Counted from the first letter of the stretch, positions 12,896-25,557 are shown. The stretch: DNA of 64,000 bases from Melampsora larici-populina 98AG31 (GCF_000204055.1 NW_006768778.1:697962-761961); one strand, 5' to 3'. Notes: generated by a model from the sequence alone, not told the origin. Numbers and translations: made by a program.

Positions 12896-12902
12896 AACAA
12901 CA

Positions 12903-14425
12903 AGCCCACTGTGCCAGGTGATTTTTTCTCGGACTTGTCCGCCCCTGGCACAGGGGGCTTGCGTATTAAACGTCAATTGTTGCGTGACTAATAGCCACCT
13001 TTTGGTGGGTGTTTTTTCACTTTGATTTTACACCACAACCCACAAATGCATTTTCTTCAAAAAAACAGTCAGATGCGCTCTGTTGAGTTATGAAGGAAAT
13101 GGCCTCTTCAGAATCTTGACAGAGCTCATGATCCTGTTGATTCACTGAGGCTGCTTATTTTGAGATTTGAAATTTCAACCGCTAAGATTGTTATGTGTAC
13201 CCTTAAAAAGGCTTGAGAGATGGTCAATTGACACCCTGAAACAAACTTGTTACTTGTTTCCCAGCTCGATTCTTGTGAGCTGGCACTTTTGATTCTCTTT
13301 TTTTTTCTAATAGAAGTTATGGACAAGATGCTGAACTCATACCAGCCAGTTTAAGAAACAAGATCAAAGTAATGTTGAATGAGATAGGATGGATTGCATC
13401 CAAAAGTGACCCAAACTTCACTTTTGGGGGCTATTGGTCACACTAGACATGTGGTTTAATGTGCAAGTCCCTTGTGCCTCGGCTTTGGGTTACCGTGAGC
13501 TTTTGCACAATCAGACTTGGGTTAAGTTAGATCTTGTTGTGCCCGGTTTTGATTTGCAAAAATGTTGAAATCTGAAAACCGGGCATCAACTGTTCAAAAC
13601 CAGTTGCCAAATAGTGCAATCCATAAAAAATGATCCTGCACTTTTTTTCACTATCTTCCCTCCAAAAAAGACCATAGCGGAGCAGAGCGGTTTATTTACG
13701 CGCCCCGCTTTCTATTTACATAGTGCCTTAGAAAAAAGAGTGTAGTGATTGCCCATTTTTCATAGCACCAAATTGCCCTGCTATGAAAAATGGCTAACAT
13801 AGCATAGCGGAGCGGTGCGGTGCACGGGTGGTGTTGCTCCCAAAAGTGTCACAGACTTGAGTTGCTATTGAAAGTGGTATGAGGTTGTGTACCTTTTCAA
13901 GGAGAATAACCTACTTGAAGCTTATAAACATTTTCTATGGTGAGGTGAAGCAGAGAAGTCAAGAAAACAACATAAGAGGACTTGTTTCTTGGAGTTCACA
14001 TGCCAAAACTTGCGAGTCCAATGTGATTCCCTCTTTGAGGGCGCGGAAAACACGCTTGTGAGGGGCTTTGTTAAGCTCATACCGGTATGTACCCATGGGT
14101 TGACAGTGACAGACACATTATGTGATATATAATACTCAGCTGCAGTATTTCTCACGCCTGAATGTCACATGTATACATCAACCTAAATCAACTCCAGATT
14201 ACTGTACTTGTGAGATCCTTGACCCACAGCATCAATCCTGGTTCTTTTGCATTGCTTCAAGTGGTTTTGGAATTTGAAATGTCCAGCACCTAAATATCAA
14301 GAGCTTATCCCTATAAATTGTAAAACTATTAGAAGATACATTTTGTAAGTATTATTTGGCTTGAGTACTCTAGTTTTACTTGAACAAAGAGTCTCAGGCT
14401 GAAAGCAGTAAGGTAGGGTTTGCAT
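12903..14425. other. Non-coding repeat-rich stretch
   Basis: No credible gene. It contains a small palindrome at 12905-12962 (AAGCCCACTGTGCCAGG / CCTGGCACAGGGGGCTT), a hairpin near 13540-13590 (GTGCCCGGTTTT / AAAACCGGGCA) and a GC-rich patch at 13670-13830 built from TAGCGGAGCGG-like words. CACTTTTGGG (13421) and CCCAAAAGTG (13840-13850) may be ends of a roughly 430-bp element. A GCTTAACAAAGCCCCTCACAAGCG-type motif lies near 14045-14075 (minus orientation). Confidence 0.45.
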
Positions 14426-14810
14426 TTATGATTTGAGCTGATGGGTGTCATTGACAGTGGAGAGAAGCACCACATTTTCAATGAAACCTAATTCTGTGGA
14501 GGTGGAGATGTTGTCAGTAATTTCTAAAAGTGAAGAATTATAAAGGAGATAAAGACAATGCCCGGGGGAGCCCTTGATACAGTGAGAAAGGTTAAGATTT
14601 GAAACCATTGAAGGTCAGGATGGTAGAGCGCTCAGTTAGGAAGTTGTGTAATCTGTTGGGTGTTTGAGTATTGATTCCCTTCTTCTCCAGGGTGTCCAGA
14701 AGGTGGGGATGATGGACCAATGGGAAGGCTGATTTGATGTCTACAAAGAGAGTGCCAACAACCTTACCCTTCAACCATTCTTTCACAGACCCCAATCACA
14801 AGTCACTGGC
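14426..14810 (-). pseudogene. Non-LTR (LINE) reverse transcriptase fragment
   Basis: Two adjoining minus-strand frames read GTLFVDIKSAFPLVHHPHL, then a segment ending with LTFNGFKS, then CIKGSPGHCLYLLYNSSLL and ELGFIENVVLLST. This matches the order of LINE reverse transcriptase: the catalytic D..GAF block, the G..QGSP block and a decayed F[AV]DD block, here FIEN in place of the catalytic aspartates. A stop separates the parts and nothing extends either side, so it is a dead fragment of perhaps 125 residues. Confidence 0.6.
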
Positions 14811-15125
14811 AGGCCAGTGCAACCCACTGACCCTAGCAAGTTATGAGAAAGTCACGAGAAAGTTGTGAAATGGATATCAAATGGATGTCTTCCATTGATT
14901 GAGAATTTGTTGAGAAGTGGTTAGGATACCACCAATAATGAGATGATGTCATACAGCATCATGAACCTGTACAAAACTGCTCCTGTATTTCCCCACCAAG
15001 AATACAAAGTTTATTAACCTTTGTGATGTAAATTGACTGAGTTATTGAGGTTTGAAAAAAATCACTGACAAAAAATGCTATTGTTGTACTATACCTAAAC
15101 ATTGATTCTGAAATATCTTCCAGCT
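14811..15125. other. No gene seen
   Basis: AT-rich sequence between the LINE fragment and the copia remnant. I see no frame, no hairpin of note and no clear LTR boundary for the adjoining copia remnant. Confidence 0.4.
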
Positions 15126-17330
15126 TTAACAATATACATACACAAAAAAATTGATATTCCTTTTGACAATATGTTTCTCCACATGTTTGAAAGGACCTGG
15201 ATGAAGTGGTTTAGTAAGGATGTCCGCTAACATATCCTCTGATGCACAATATACTAATTTAATCACCCCTTCTTTCACCTTGATGATGCATTTCAATGGC
15301 CTTTGTCTGTCCATGCATGACTGCATTTTCCAAAATGTTGATGGTGCTCAAGCTGTCTGCGTTCAACAAGTATGGTTTCACGTGAGGTAATTTGATGGGG
15401 TTAAGAAATCTAGCTAGCCATATCATCTTGTCTCTGGCTTCATTTGATGCTTGGTACTTTGCTTCAGTAGATGATTTAGCCATGGTTTGCTGCAGTCTGC
15501 TTTGCCAAATAATGGCTCCGCCAAATAGCATGAAGATGTATCCAGCTGTAGACCTCCTGGTACTTTTATCCCCTGCCCAGTCAGAGTCAGCAAAATGCTC
15601 AGGCAGGGCAAAACCATTGTTGCTCGCTATGGCGGTTGACAGTGTTTTGTTGTAATGGATGCAGTAATTCAATGTACCCTTGAGATAGAGTAAGATATGT
15701 TTGAAGGCTTCCCAATGACATAAGGATAGATTTTCTAAGTGCTGTGATAAGCCACCAATTGCATAATTGATATCCGGTCGAGTGCATTGCAATAGATACA
15801 TTAGGCTCCCAACCCCGCTTCCGTAGGGAAGGTTTAGTAAAGTAAAAGATCTGGCTTCATCCGGCGTGGATTTAGTGAGTTTGGTGCCACCGGGTAAAGG
15901 AGTTGATGCTGGCTTGCTGTCAATCATACCAAATCTCTCAAGTAAAGATCATGTCATTGCTTCTTGTCCTAAGATATAATGATGCGGACCAGCTCTAGCT
16001 ATTTGTATACCAACAACACAATTTGATATACCCATGTCTTCCATTGGCCAAAATCCTCCTATTTCTTTCTTGAAGTCCTCAATGTTGTTACCAGTGATAG
16101 CTAAGTCATCAACATGTAAATAAAATAAACAAATGTTGTGTGATCTTTGTCTAATATAGACACATTCATCTTCTGGTGTTTGTACAAATCCGGCTTTTAA
16201 GCATTTGGTTCTAAATTCATCATTACATTCATGCGCTGATTCATGCTTTAATCCGTAAATGGCTTGAAGTAGTTCACATACTAAGTCCGTACCCATCACT
16301 TTGTATCCTTCTGGCTGTTCCATGTATATAAGATGTTTTAATCTACTGTTGAGAAAAGCCGCTATGGCATCCATAGAGTGGATAGGAAAACTGTGATACA
16401 TAGCAAAAGAAATCACAGATCTGAAAGAGGCTGGCTTCCCGGTTGGTGCAAAAGTGTCAGTTTAATCTACACCAAAAGTTTGAGTGTAACCCTTGGCAAC
16501 TATCTGAGCTTGGTGTTTATTGATATTGCCATCGGGATCAAGCTTGACTCTGAAATGCCATCTGCTTCCAACAACAAGATGATACAAAGGCCATGGGACT
16601 AAATGCCAAACATTTCTGTCCTCCATGTTCTTCATCTCCTTTTCACAAGCTGCCTTCCATTGATTCTTGTCTGAACCGCTCATTGCTGATTTGAAGTCAT
16701 GTGGTTCTTGAACCAATCTGACCATTGATCCAACAGCAAAAGCATATGGAAAAGAATCATGTAAATCAATGAAAGCACCTTCATCATCCCAATACGCAAA
16801 ACTAGCTGATGGTGTATAGCGTTCCACCTCTCTTCTTTCTCTCTCAGAGTGACAAGGTGGGTTTAGAGGTTGTTGGTCTTGTAAATTGGGAGTGGATTGA
16901 TCTGGTAAGATTGGATTGTTGATAGCTTGTGGTTGATCAATAGTATCATCCTGGTGCATTCCTTCACCACCAGGGAAATGGATGTCGTTGTCTTGATACT
17001 CAGCAATGGGTTCAAGTACAGAAGGATCCGGTAAACGTTTGACTTCATCATCATCAAAAGGTAAATGAGAAATATCAAATGATTTGAGTTGCTTAAATGG
17101 GAAATTGCTTTCTTTGACAATGACATCATGAGAGGTAACAATTGCATTTGTCGCCAAAATAAAGACTTCGTAGTTGAGATTATGCTCGGTATGACCAAGT
17201 AGGATGGCTTGGCGGGAAACTTGCTGGAATTTTCCATGTCATATGGCTTTTCTGCTGCACGAGTCCTGTTCCCCACAGGGGTTTTTACCGCAGTGGAGCA
17301 CAAGTAGTTACAGTGCCTGATAGCCTACGA
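15126..17330 (-). pseudogene. Ty1/copia pol remnant (integrase C-term, RT, RNase H)
   Basis: Reading on the minus strand: an integrase C-terminal part with ILLGHTEHNLNYEVFI (near 17190), a linker, then reverse transcriptase with GSRWHFRVKLDPDG and AQIVAKGYTQTFGVD (near 16500), MEQPEGYKV and AIYGLKHES (near 16260), and LFYLHVDDLAITG, the catalytic DD block (near 16110). RNase H follows with LMYLLQCTRPDI (near 15790), ADSDWAGDKSTRRSTAGY (near 15570), SSTEAKY (near 15450) and the terminal ADILTKPLHPGPFKH (near 15220). Stops at about 16450 and 15948 and a frameshift near 15270 break it; gag and protease are absent. Order RT then RNase H after integrase identifies copia rather than gypsy. Confidence 0.85.
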
Positions 17331-17679
17331 CTCAGGAGGCACTTAAAGCAATGAATTCAAAAAGCCCATCATTTCATTTGATGTGCCTCTGAATGATGCC
17401 AAGGCTTTCAGAGAGCTCTTGGATGAGGCGGAATGTCCGCGCCAGGGCCGGGCTATGCCCACAGGCGTGTCCTTGTCATGCTGTCAACATCCACCCATAG
17501 CAGCTGTCGGGAGAAACACGGGGGTATCACAGCATCAGGGAGGATGTCCAGATAGGTGTCACAGTCCATATCATATCACACCCAAGTTTGTGAACCTTTG
17601 TCAAATATTTTTTCAACTCTTGAAGTCAACTCTTTCTAGGTCTGTCTGATCTCATCCCACAGTAGCCTCTAACTCCACA
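17331..17679. other. Upstream region of SAS10
   Basis: Short spacer between the copia remnant and the SAS10 start, presumably holding its promoter. A T-rich stretch and TCAACTCTTTCTAG precede the ATG at 17680. No coding frame of interest. Confidence 0.4.
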
Positions 17680-20068
17680 ATGGCACCCTCTCGCTCGCAT
17701 AAAAAAGCTGCCCCCAGCAATCGTCCACGAAAAGCTCGATTGGCTCAAAATGCTAGACCGCTGACGGATGGCCAATTCGATACCCAGAAAAGTCGCATCA
17801 AAGCTTTGAACGACTGGAATGATGAAGACATGATGGATGACGAAGACCAATGTAGGGGATTTGATCATCTATCTATTCTAAACTTTACATATCACCTGAC
17901 TATCGCCGAGTGTCGCAGTCTTTGCAGGAAACGATAAGGTCTTACTGGAACAAACTAATGGCGGGGGACAAATCGAACACGATCTAGATATACCTCGACA
18001 GCTATTGGACTTAGAATCTGACGATGAAGATGCAATGCAAGAAGATGAAATGGATGAAGAGCCAGCTCCACGAGCTCCCAAGCAAAGGAAAGCCAAACCC
18101 GATATCGATAATACAAAAAAAGGACGATTTGGCAAAAAGATGGACGTCGGACACACTGCGGAAGACGCTGATTCTGACTTTCATAACGACCCAGATACCG
18201 AGTCTGAACAGTTGAGCTCGGAGGATGAAAAGGACAACCAGGATCAAGACCAGGAAGAAGAAGAAGAAGAAGAAGAAGAAGAAACTTGGAAATCATATCA
18301 CGTCACCAGGGCACAATCTAAGAAGTCCAAGAAGAAGCCTCGAAATGATCCTGATTCAAAAGCGGAAGAAGAGGAACGTCGAGCATTAGAATTAGAAGAA
18401 GTCAAGCGCTTGCAACTGAAAGCTAGGTCAAAACTTATCCGGGACGATTTTATGTCTTATCTCGACTACGCCTCTGATTCAGAATTAGTTGAAGTAGAAG
18501 CGACTTCAGAGCTGAAAGGAGCTATGGACCTCTTAGAGTTCTCTCCACAAAAGTTTGAATCTGAACCTGAAGCTATCGCAATGATGTTGAAGACTAAACC
18601 TGAGGTACTTGCTCTTGTCGATGACTTCCAACGAAACTTGATCACTTTGATGGAGGTCAAGGAAGATGTCTTGGGCTCACTCAAAGCCGCTGATGAGGCT
18701 GATGCTGATCACAACATATTCAACCAAGCTGTCGGTTGTTTGCAGTATCGTAAGCCGTCAGTTTCTGTCTTTCGCACCAATGGAAAATTAATTCAAACTG
18801 TTCTCGTCGCATAGACGTCCTTTCGACCTATTTATCGACAGCGGCTTTCTACCTTCATCTCTCATTGAAGACACCGTCGCAGACCACACCTGTGATGGGT
18901 GAGGTCATGCTGGCACTACTCGAACTAAGAACATCCTTGAACAAGATGGATGAATATGGTCTTACGGGTGACTCTGTGGACGAGGAGCTGGAGGACATGT
19001 CTGATCTCATGGACGCTTGTCGTGAGGACTACCTTGATCACGATTTTTCACAAGAACTTGAAGAGCTTCAAGATGACCATGACGCTATACACGATAATGC
19101 CCGACCTCTGGTTTCTCTTGGTGAATTGCCAGCCAAGTCTTCTAAGAAATCCAAGTCCTCTAGTTCGAAGTCGCGTCAAGGGGATCCAGAGTCAAGCTCA
19201 AAGGCGAAGAAGAGAAAGCGTTCTGCTCAATCAATAGAAGTCGAGGATCCTAACCTAGCCTTGAGCTTTCTACCCAAGCGGTCCGAAACTGGCTCACTTC
19301 CTTCACATAATCAATCAGATTTCAACGATTTTATAGAGCCTACATCATTGACAGCCAGCGAAGATCAGCAAAAGTCAAGCGGAAAGAGAAACTTGCGGTT
19401 CTACACTGCCAAGATCGATGCCAAAGGCAAGCGAAGAGAAAAAGCGATACACGGGGTCGATGGCAACGCGACTGGAGACAGCGATCTACCTTATCATACA
19501 AAGGAAGCTCGCCGGCGCGAATTCTTACAGAATCAAGATCACGGGCAGCCGCTTGGTAGTGATGATGAAAGTGGCCTTGAGGCGGATGTTTCCTATGGTC
19601 AGGAGACCGACCCAGACCAGAGTGGAGATTATCACGACACTATCAAAGAGTTGAAGCAATCTGCGAAGATCGCCAAGAAAGCGAAATACGATGAACAGCG
19701 ACTAGCTGAGAGGTTTGTGATCGATTTCCTCACAAGATTGCTTTCTTGGTAGCCTTACAATGAAACGGATACTGGATGCTGATATTTATTTGTTTAGGAA
19801 CGCACTCTCTACGGAGGCTGAATCAGGAGGACCAAGACAAGCAACGCGCCAAATCCTAAAGAACAAGGGTCTGACACCCAAACGTGCCAAGGTGAACCGA
19901 AACCCTCGAGTCAAGAAACGATTGAGATTCGACAAAGCAAACAAGAAGATCTCAAGTCAAAGACCGACTTACAAATCAGATCAGGCTGCCAAGGGTCGTG
20001 AAATGAATGGATACTCGGGCGAGAAGAGCGGGGTGAAGTCTACACTCGTCAAGAGTCGCAAGCTTTGA
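17680..20068 (+). CDS. SAS10: SAS10/UTP3 small-subunit processome protein
   Basis: Four exons (17680-17851, 17919-18749, 18815-19712, 19798-20068) join in frame to 723 residues. The N-terminus is basic, followed by FFAGNDKVLL and a long acidic tract with a GAA-run polyglutamate. Next comes the Sas10/Utp3/C1D domain (about residues 200-330, including LSTYLSTAAFYLHLSLK and ELRTSLNKMDEYG), a Ser/Lys-rich linker, and the C-terminal Sas10 domain with KNKGLTPKRAKVNRNPRVKK and YSGEKSGVKSTLVKSRKL, the family hallmark. The protein belongs to the U3 snoRNP/SSU processome and acts in 18S rRNA maturation in the nucleolus. The intron-1 acceptor was chosen at CGCAG (17918) because the next AG creates a stop. 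Looks intact. Confidence 0.9.
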
Positions 20069-21507
20069 GGTAGTTGTTCGATTTGCTAGTTATGATTTAG
20101 TGTGTCTTGTTTCCTCGGATTCGCATTGTAAAGAAAACTTCATCTTGAACAAACCTCGATGGTATCTGAGGGAACGCTCTTTGCTTTGATATCATTGCCT
20201 TACTCAGCCACAAGAGTTCTCGAGTCTCCCTGACATTGTATCTTGCCAACTTGAGCGGTGCCAATTGAAGGCAGTCAACTGCCTAGCCTTGAAATCGCGA
20301 CTAAGATGTTCCCAAAATTCATATAATGATACCACATGACTCTGTAATCATGTGAATCATTTGCTTCTGTTAGACTGACCACATCAATGCGACGCCTCTG
20401 GACTGAAGACCTACAATCATTTTCTTTCTGTTCATTGACATGAGTTAAAAACTTGTCCTGAATAGATTTGAGCTCGTTGCAACTTATCTCTTGCTAATGA
20501 TGAGAGGGAATATAATCAATCCTAGGAGTGCACTTCATGACTTTGTATGCTACATGCAAGGATGCTCTTCATATTCCCATTTTTATAGTAAACTTGATAC
20601 AAGATGGGGAAGCCTGTTATACTGCCTGGAGAAGCAGTTTGCTCATCTTGAAGAGCCTCCAAAATAGAATTATCTCATGATTGGCTTTTTGTTGCAAATT
20701 TTCAAGTAATTCACACTTTTGTGAAAACAGGACAATTTCAAAGGCAACCAAATCTCATTGGATTTGCAGTATAGTCAGTAGGATTTAGTCAAAGTTGGTA
20801 AAGACTTTTCATAGCTTTGGCGTCAAATTTGTTAGGATACACAAATATTGTGACAAAAAACAACATTGCAAATAGCAATCAGAGCAAACAGAAAACAGAC
20901 CATAACAATATTTCAAATACCCATCAAATCAACCAACACAAGCGGTGTCAGGTAGGGACAGAAAATTACAATTCCCTATGCTTTTCCAACAGAGAACATG
21001 CTACCAGATTGTGGCGTGGGGTCTGTTGTCAAGTACCTTCACAGTGCAAAAATGGACAATTATTTTCAAGTAAGTTGTATCATCTACTTGGATCATTTGA
21101 AGTTTGTTTGAACTTATGAATTTTTATTGATTCTTTTCTGAAAAAACTCCATATTCTCTATTCTTTGTTCTTCAGTTTTTTTATTACAAATGCTTTTACA
21201 CCTACATAAAATATTGCTTCACATAATGCAAGATACAAAGAATGAGTCCAAGATGCAAAAGTGATACATAAAAACCAAAACTTGAAACAAAAGGTCAATC
21301 AGTCTTTTTGAACTTGTCAATAAATCGATGGAGATGAAATAAATGGCCCCTCTCCCGCCACATGTAAATTGAATAAGATGCACTTGCTAAGAAAACAGAT
21401 CCTAACTATTCCCGGCGTGCGTACACACATATCAAGAAAAATCATTGAAAAGGTAAGTATGTGTCCACAACTTTCCTCTTCCCCAATAGATCTCACGATG
21501 AGAGAAC
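20069..21507. other. Intergenic region, no gene recognised
   Basis: Lies between convergent SAS10 and ferroportin. Only short frames; the one at 20817-21119 is Asn/Gln-rich, lacks an ATG and shows no domain. A small CAAGATG.. / CATCTTG self-complementary patch occurs near 20600-20650. The last part (21430-21507) may hold a terminal ferroportin exon. Confidence 0.4.
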
Positions 21508-23159
21508 TCACAAAACAAATGGGCCATATGAATTGAGTGGGTAGAGCTTCGACATCAAAGAAAGTGAAAAATCAAGCGCTGATAGACTTACGCTAAGGGC
21601 TCCTGCCAGCTTAAATTCGGATGGTTTACTTCGATCAACAACGCCCCGAAGACAAAGCAGACGACGTATGACATTGGCGACGGGTCATTATGAACAATGG
21701 GAATTCAAAAGACGTACTGTAATCTGATCATCATCAAGAAACGAAGAAGGTCAAAGGTATTTTGAAGAGAGTACTGAAGCCCAGCAATAGTGTGTGCAGT
21801 CGGATAGCTTTGAAATTGTTTGAGTTGGCAGAGATCAAAAGCCCAGAGGAATGTTCTTGAGAGAGCTATACCTCCAAACAATAAGGCTGGTTTCAACATG
21901 GACAGGCGAGATGACAAGTCTTCAAGATACAGCGAAACTACTACCGGGATGAGACATAGAAATTGTAGCCTGCGTGCTCCTTCAATCATTATAGTCGTGA
22001 ATCTGAGGTGCAAGTACATAAGTACAAACACTCACCAAATGGTCCAACCACCCGCACGTATTAAACCGATCTTACTTTCCAGCCATGGCATGAGAAACGT
22101 GCCCATCAAACCTGTCAACACTCCCAATCCTCTCATCCCAGAGATTAACTCATCAGAGTAGGCTTGAGTTTTCAGCCATACTATCATGCTACCATCGAAG
22201 GAAAGAACTGTAAAGTAAAGCAGCGAGATGGCCAACGAGGATGGGAAGATCGGAAGTTTCACAAACTTGATCCAAGCCATCGAGAACTGTGCACATCCGT
22301 CGCTCAGCCAATACCATAGCCGCCGCGCAGATGAGGGCTGGCCCACTCTCAGCTCCACATCATCTTGATCTGAGTTCTGTCGGACTTCTTGGTTATTTTC
22401 AGCCAGGATGGGAAAGGCATTCCAAACCCGATGAATCCATGCTAATTCAAAGAAGAAGCCAGCCACTGAAAAACTTGCCAGGGCAGTCAAAGTCTTCAGC
22501 GGACCCAGTGTTGATGATAGCAGAGTGACCAGCAAGGGTGCAATCAACTTGCAGGAAAGATCGAGCCGTCTGATCAATGTGTTCAAACGAGTAAGGTCTC
22601 CACTTGAGTCGTGGCAGATGCATGCGAGCCAGTCCCTCTCGATTGCCACTGATCTACATACGTCTGAGACCCTCATAGCACATCCTGAGACTATCACGAA
22701 ACCATATAAAAAATTCTGGTGTGACTTGAAGATGACGGGAAGTGATGGATGTAGGTGGCCAATGATGACATTTGGTTCAGATTGAGATTTGTATGAGAGC
22801 AAGAGAAGCAGTGCAGCGTATGCAAGGACGACCGTTGATTTTTGAACAAAAGCGGTGACACGAATGAGATAAAGACGAGGCCAGATATCGATCAGACGGC
22901 AGACCGAGCTAGCAAAAACAATCGTGGAGGCAGTGGTGCAAAACCCATAAATTGAGGGCTTGAGGAGATCAAAAGGATAGACACCGATGAGGAAGAGGTA
23001 GATCGCAAACTCTGCTGTGCGTTCCGTGGCAACGCTAGACAGGTGTTGGAGCATCAAAGAATAAGTGATAGAGACGATGGGGTGGTCGAGTGCGATCTCA
23101 TCCTGATGGAACTCAGGTTGATTGGGATCAGATTCGCTGGAGGTTGTGGACAATGACAT
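21508..23159 (-). CDS. Ferroportin-like iron exporter (SLC40 family)
   Basis: Start ATG 23159 (MSLSTTSSESDP); the longer upstream frame has no ATG. Exon 1 is 23159-22036, exon 2 21969-21718, and a small third exon lies near 21631-21592; phases agree, but the 3' end is uncertain. The N-terminal membrane part reads LMLQHLSSVATERTAEFAIY and then helices with CRLIDIWPRLYLIRV. A central cytosolic loop is followed by further helices with DGSMIVWLKTQAYSDELISG and MRGLGVLTGLMGTF, and by WAFDLCQLKQFQ and QYSLQNTFDLL, blocks I recognise from ferroportin-1 homologues. The family exports ferrous iron; in fungi the role and membrane are inferred. The 5' flank carries an inverted repeat (23196-23838). Confidence 0.8.
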
Positions 23160-23195
23160 GGTGCAAGCCCAGGAGAGCTTCTCTGGAGGTTTCTG

Positions 23196-23838
23196 ACACC
23201 GCGGGAATAAATTAGTCCGAACCCCAATCGAAGAGAATTGCGGTGACCGGGTTTGCAACTTTCTTCAATCGCGGGTTTTGTTTGCCTTGGGTTTGCCTTA
23301 GGTTTGCTGATTCCCCTCCAGTCAGCAAATCCTGCTGCCAACCAAGATCCAAGATCCGATCTAAGCCCATATGTATGGAGGTTGTATCATATCACTCAAC
23401 AGAATTCCTATCAGTCACCCAACAGATTATTGCTATTCTTTGTTCCTCAGCATGGAAAAAAATCATCACAATTCCCTTTCAAACTTAGACCTTTCATTTG
23501 TAAGTAGAACTCCATATGTCTACTGTTATCTTACTCGTGTTTCAGGTCTTCTCGTCAATTATCAGCTGCCTTCACTTCACTTCATCCCACTTGTGAATTC
23601 CATACCATCCTACAGGTATGCAGTCATGGGTTCAACAGGAGTGAGCTGTGAAAGAAAGGCAAAAAGTGTTGACTTGGGTCAGCAGTCTCCAGAGTTACAT
23701 ATAATACGCTGACTCGAGGGAAATCAGCAAACCTAAGGCAAACCCAAGGCAAACAAAACCCGCGATTGAAGAAAGTTGCAAACCCGGTCACCGCAACTCT
23801 CTTCAATCGGGGTTTGGACTAATTTATTCCCGTGGTGT
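23196..23838. repeat. 131-bp inverted repeats flanking 380 bp upstream of ferroportin
   Basis: The arm at 23196-23326 (ACACCGCGGGAATAAATTAG ... GTCAGC) is the reverse complement of 23708-23838 with only a few mismatches. The arms contain CTTTCTTCAATCGCGGGTTT and the near-repeat TTTGCCTTGGGTTTGCCTTA. The enclosed 380 bp have no domain. The left arm ends 37 bp from the ferroportin ATG, so the arm forms its 5' UTR or promoter. It could be an inverted duplication or a TIR element; no flanking duplication is visible. Confidence 0.75.
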
Positions 23839-23934
23839 GATGTAACCCGATTTTGGGTTTTTGGGTTCTACATCAATACACGGAAGAGGTGTAGGGACAC
23901 GGGGAGTTTGTTCTAAACCGAAGAAACGTTGTGG

Positions 23935-25553
23935 TGATCAATTTATGGGATCAATTAAAAAATTCACAATTAGCAGTTTACCAGTTTATTAGCAGGATTC
24001 AGCAGGAAAGAAAATTCAAAATGGAGGTTTTTGATCAATTGAAGCTCTTGTAGGCTTATGTATTGGTCATAAAGTAACATTACATCATTTTATTTCACAT
24101 TACTTATTAAGATCATCATAGTTTATTCACAAACTTATTACAAAAAGAAAGAAAGAAAAACATAAGAAAAATTTGAAATTATAGGTACATAGGTTGGAAA
24201 ATGGTTTTTAGGTTAGTAGAAATAAAGTTATGGGTATTATGAGGTTAGAATATGAAATAACAACATCATATTATACTATGACAATTTTAATCTTGAAGGT
24301 TGATAAGGAGGAACAAAAGTTATTAGGGAAAAGGCACTTTTTCGAAGTTGGTAAACAAGAGGTACACGTGTAGTTTGGTTATGTAATAGTGGTAGTAATG
24401 GAATTTAAGGTTGCCAAGCGGATTTTACGGGATTTTTAAGGCTATAGAGGATGATGTCATATTACTTGAGCAAGAGAAAGAGAGGAATAGCTGTGAAAAG
24501 TGGAGAAAATGGGTGAATTTCGTCAAAAATGAAGGTTTTCAGCTTATTACATATGTCAAATGACGTCAGATTAGGTTGGTAGATGGCTCATTCAACGCAG
24601 AAGAGTGGAGTACATAATTTACAAACTTTAAATCAATAGTAGCGGAGGTGTATGAAAAAAGTTATAAGGCAAATAAAGAATTGGTGTGAATCTTGAATTT
24701 ACAGTCACCAGTCAACATGTAATGCTCAAAACCTTAACTTCACAACTCAATATCTTACTCATCACTCATCAGAAGTAGGTCATATAGGTGTCAGAAATGA
24801 TCAGTAACACGTGGGCTACAAGATTCACTTTAGTAATCAAAAATTGGAGCACATCTGAAAAAATTTGTAATCTCAAAAATTGGTTTTCAGCTAGTTTACA
24901 AGGAAAAAATCACCTGTATTCATCATAAGAAGTGCTGAACATCATATTATTGCGTCATTGATCACTTTTGGCTGTGAAAATTACATCATTTATTAGTAAC
25001 AAAATCATTACATTGCGTCATCATAGGGTTTTTAGGGAATTTTGGGCGGATTTGATTGGTTTTGAGGTTGTTGACCATTGTAAAAGTTGTAGTACATTGT
25101 TATATATACTTTGAGAGGGTTTTGGGACTGTTGTCCCCCTTTTTTCTTTATCATTTACGCCATTATTATTTTGTTTATCATTATAAACTTATTCTAATAG
25201 TACCTGGTCACTTAAATACGCCCTTTATTACAATTATAAAGAGAAATTTACTTTAGTTTTATAGTCATAAAGACTCATTGGGAATAATATCAATCAGATA
25301 TTGCTTATTTCTTCAGTTATCATTTGGGAATAACACTATAGCAGTGTTGATAGTAATACAAAGTGTGCTTTTGAAGTTAAAATACGTGTGAAGATATATT
25401 TCTCTGGTGCCTTATCTGTACTCAATACAACAGAGCCTTTCCTGATTGTGTTGTTTTAGAAGAGAAGTCCTTAGACAACTTCTACTAGTCCTTATATTGG
25501 TAGATTATCCTCTTCCAGCTCTGTATAACCCTTGTTGGGTTATAAGTTCCACA
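23935..25553 (-). repeat. LTR-like block, copy 2 (inverted relative to copy 1)
   Basis: On the minus strand it begins TGTGGAACTTATAACCC and ends near TTGATCACCACA, giving TG...CA ends. ACGT (or AACGTT, itself a palindrome) lies just outside both ends (23931-23934 and 25554-25557). About 1.6 kb, AT-rich and non-coding, with long similarity to 8224-9660 in the opposite orientation. This supports a solo LTR of about 1.6 kb; no retrotransposon body is present here. Confidence 0.55.
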
Positions 25554-25557
25554 ACGT

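Noticed and set aside
17919..17935. Alternative SAS10 intron-1 acceptor at TTTGCAG
   Set aside because: Using it creates TGA at the junction; the CGCAG acceptor at 17918 gives FFAGNDKVLL, as expected for the family.
23160..23258. 33-residue N-terminal extension of ferroportin
   Set aside because: The upstream frame begins with TTG, not ATG, and overlaps the inverted repeat; ATG 23159 is the first real start.
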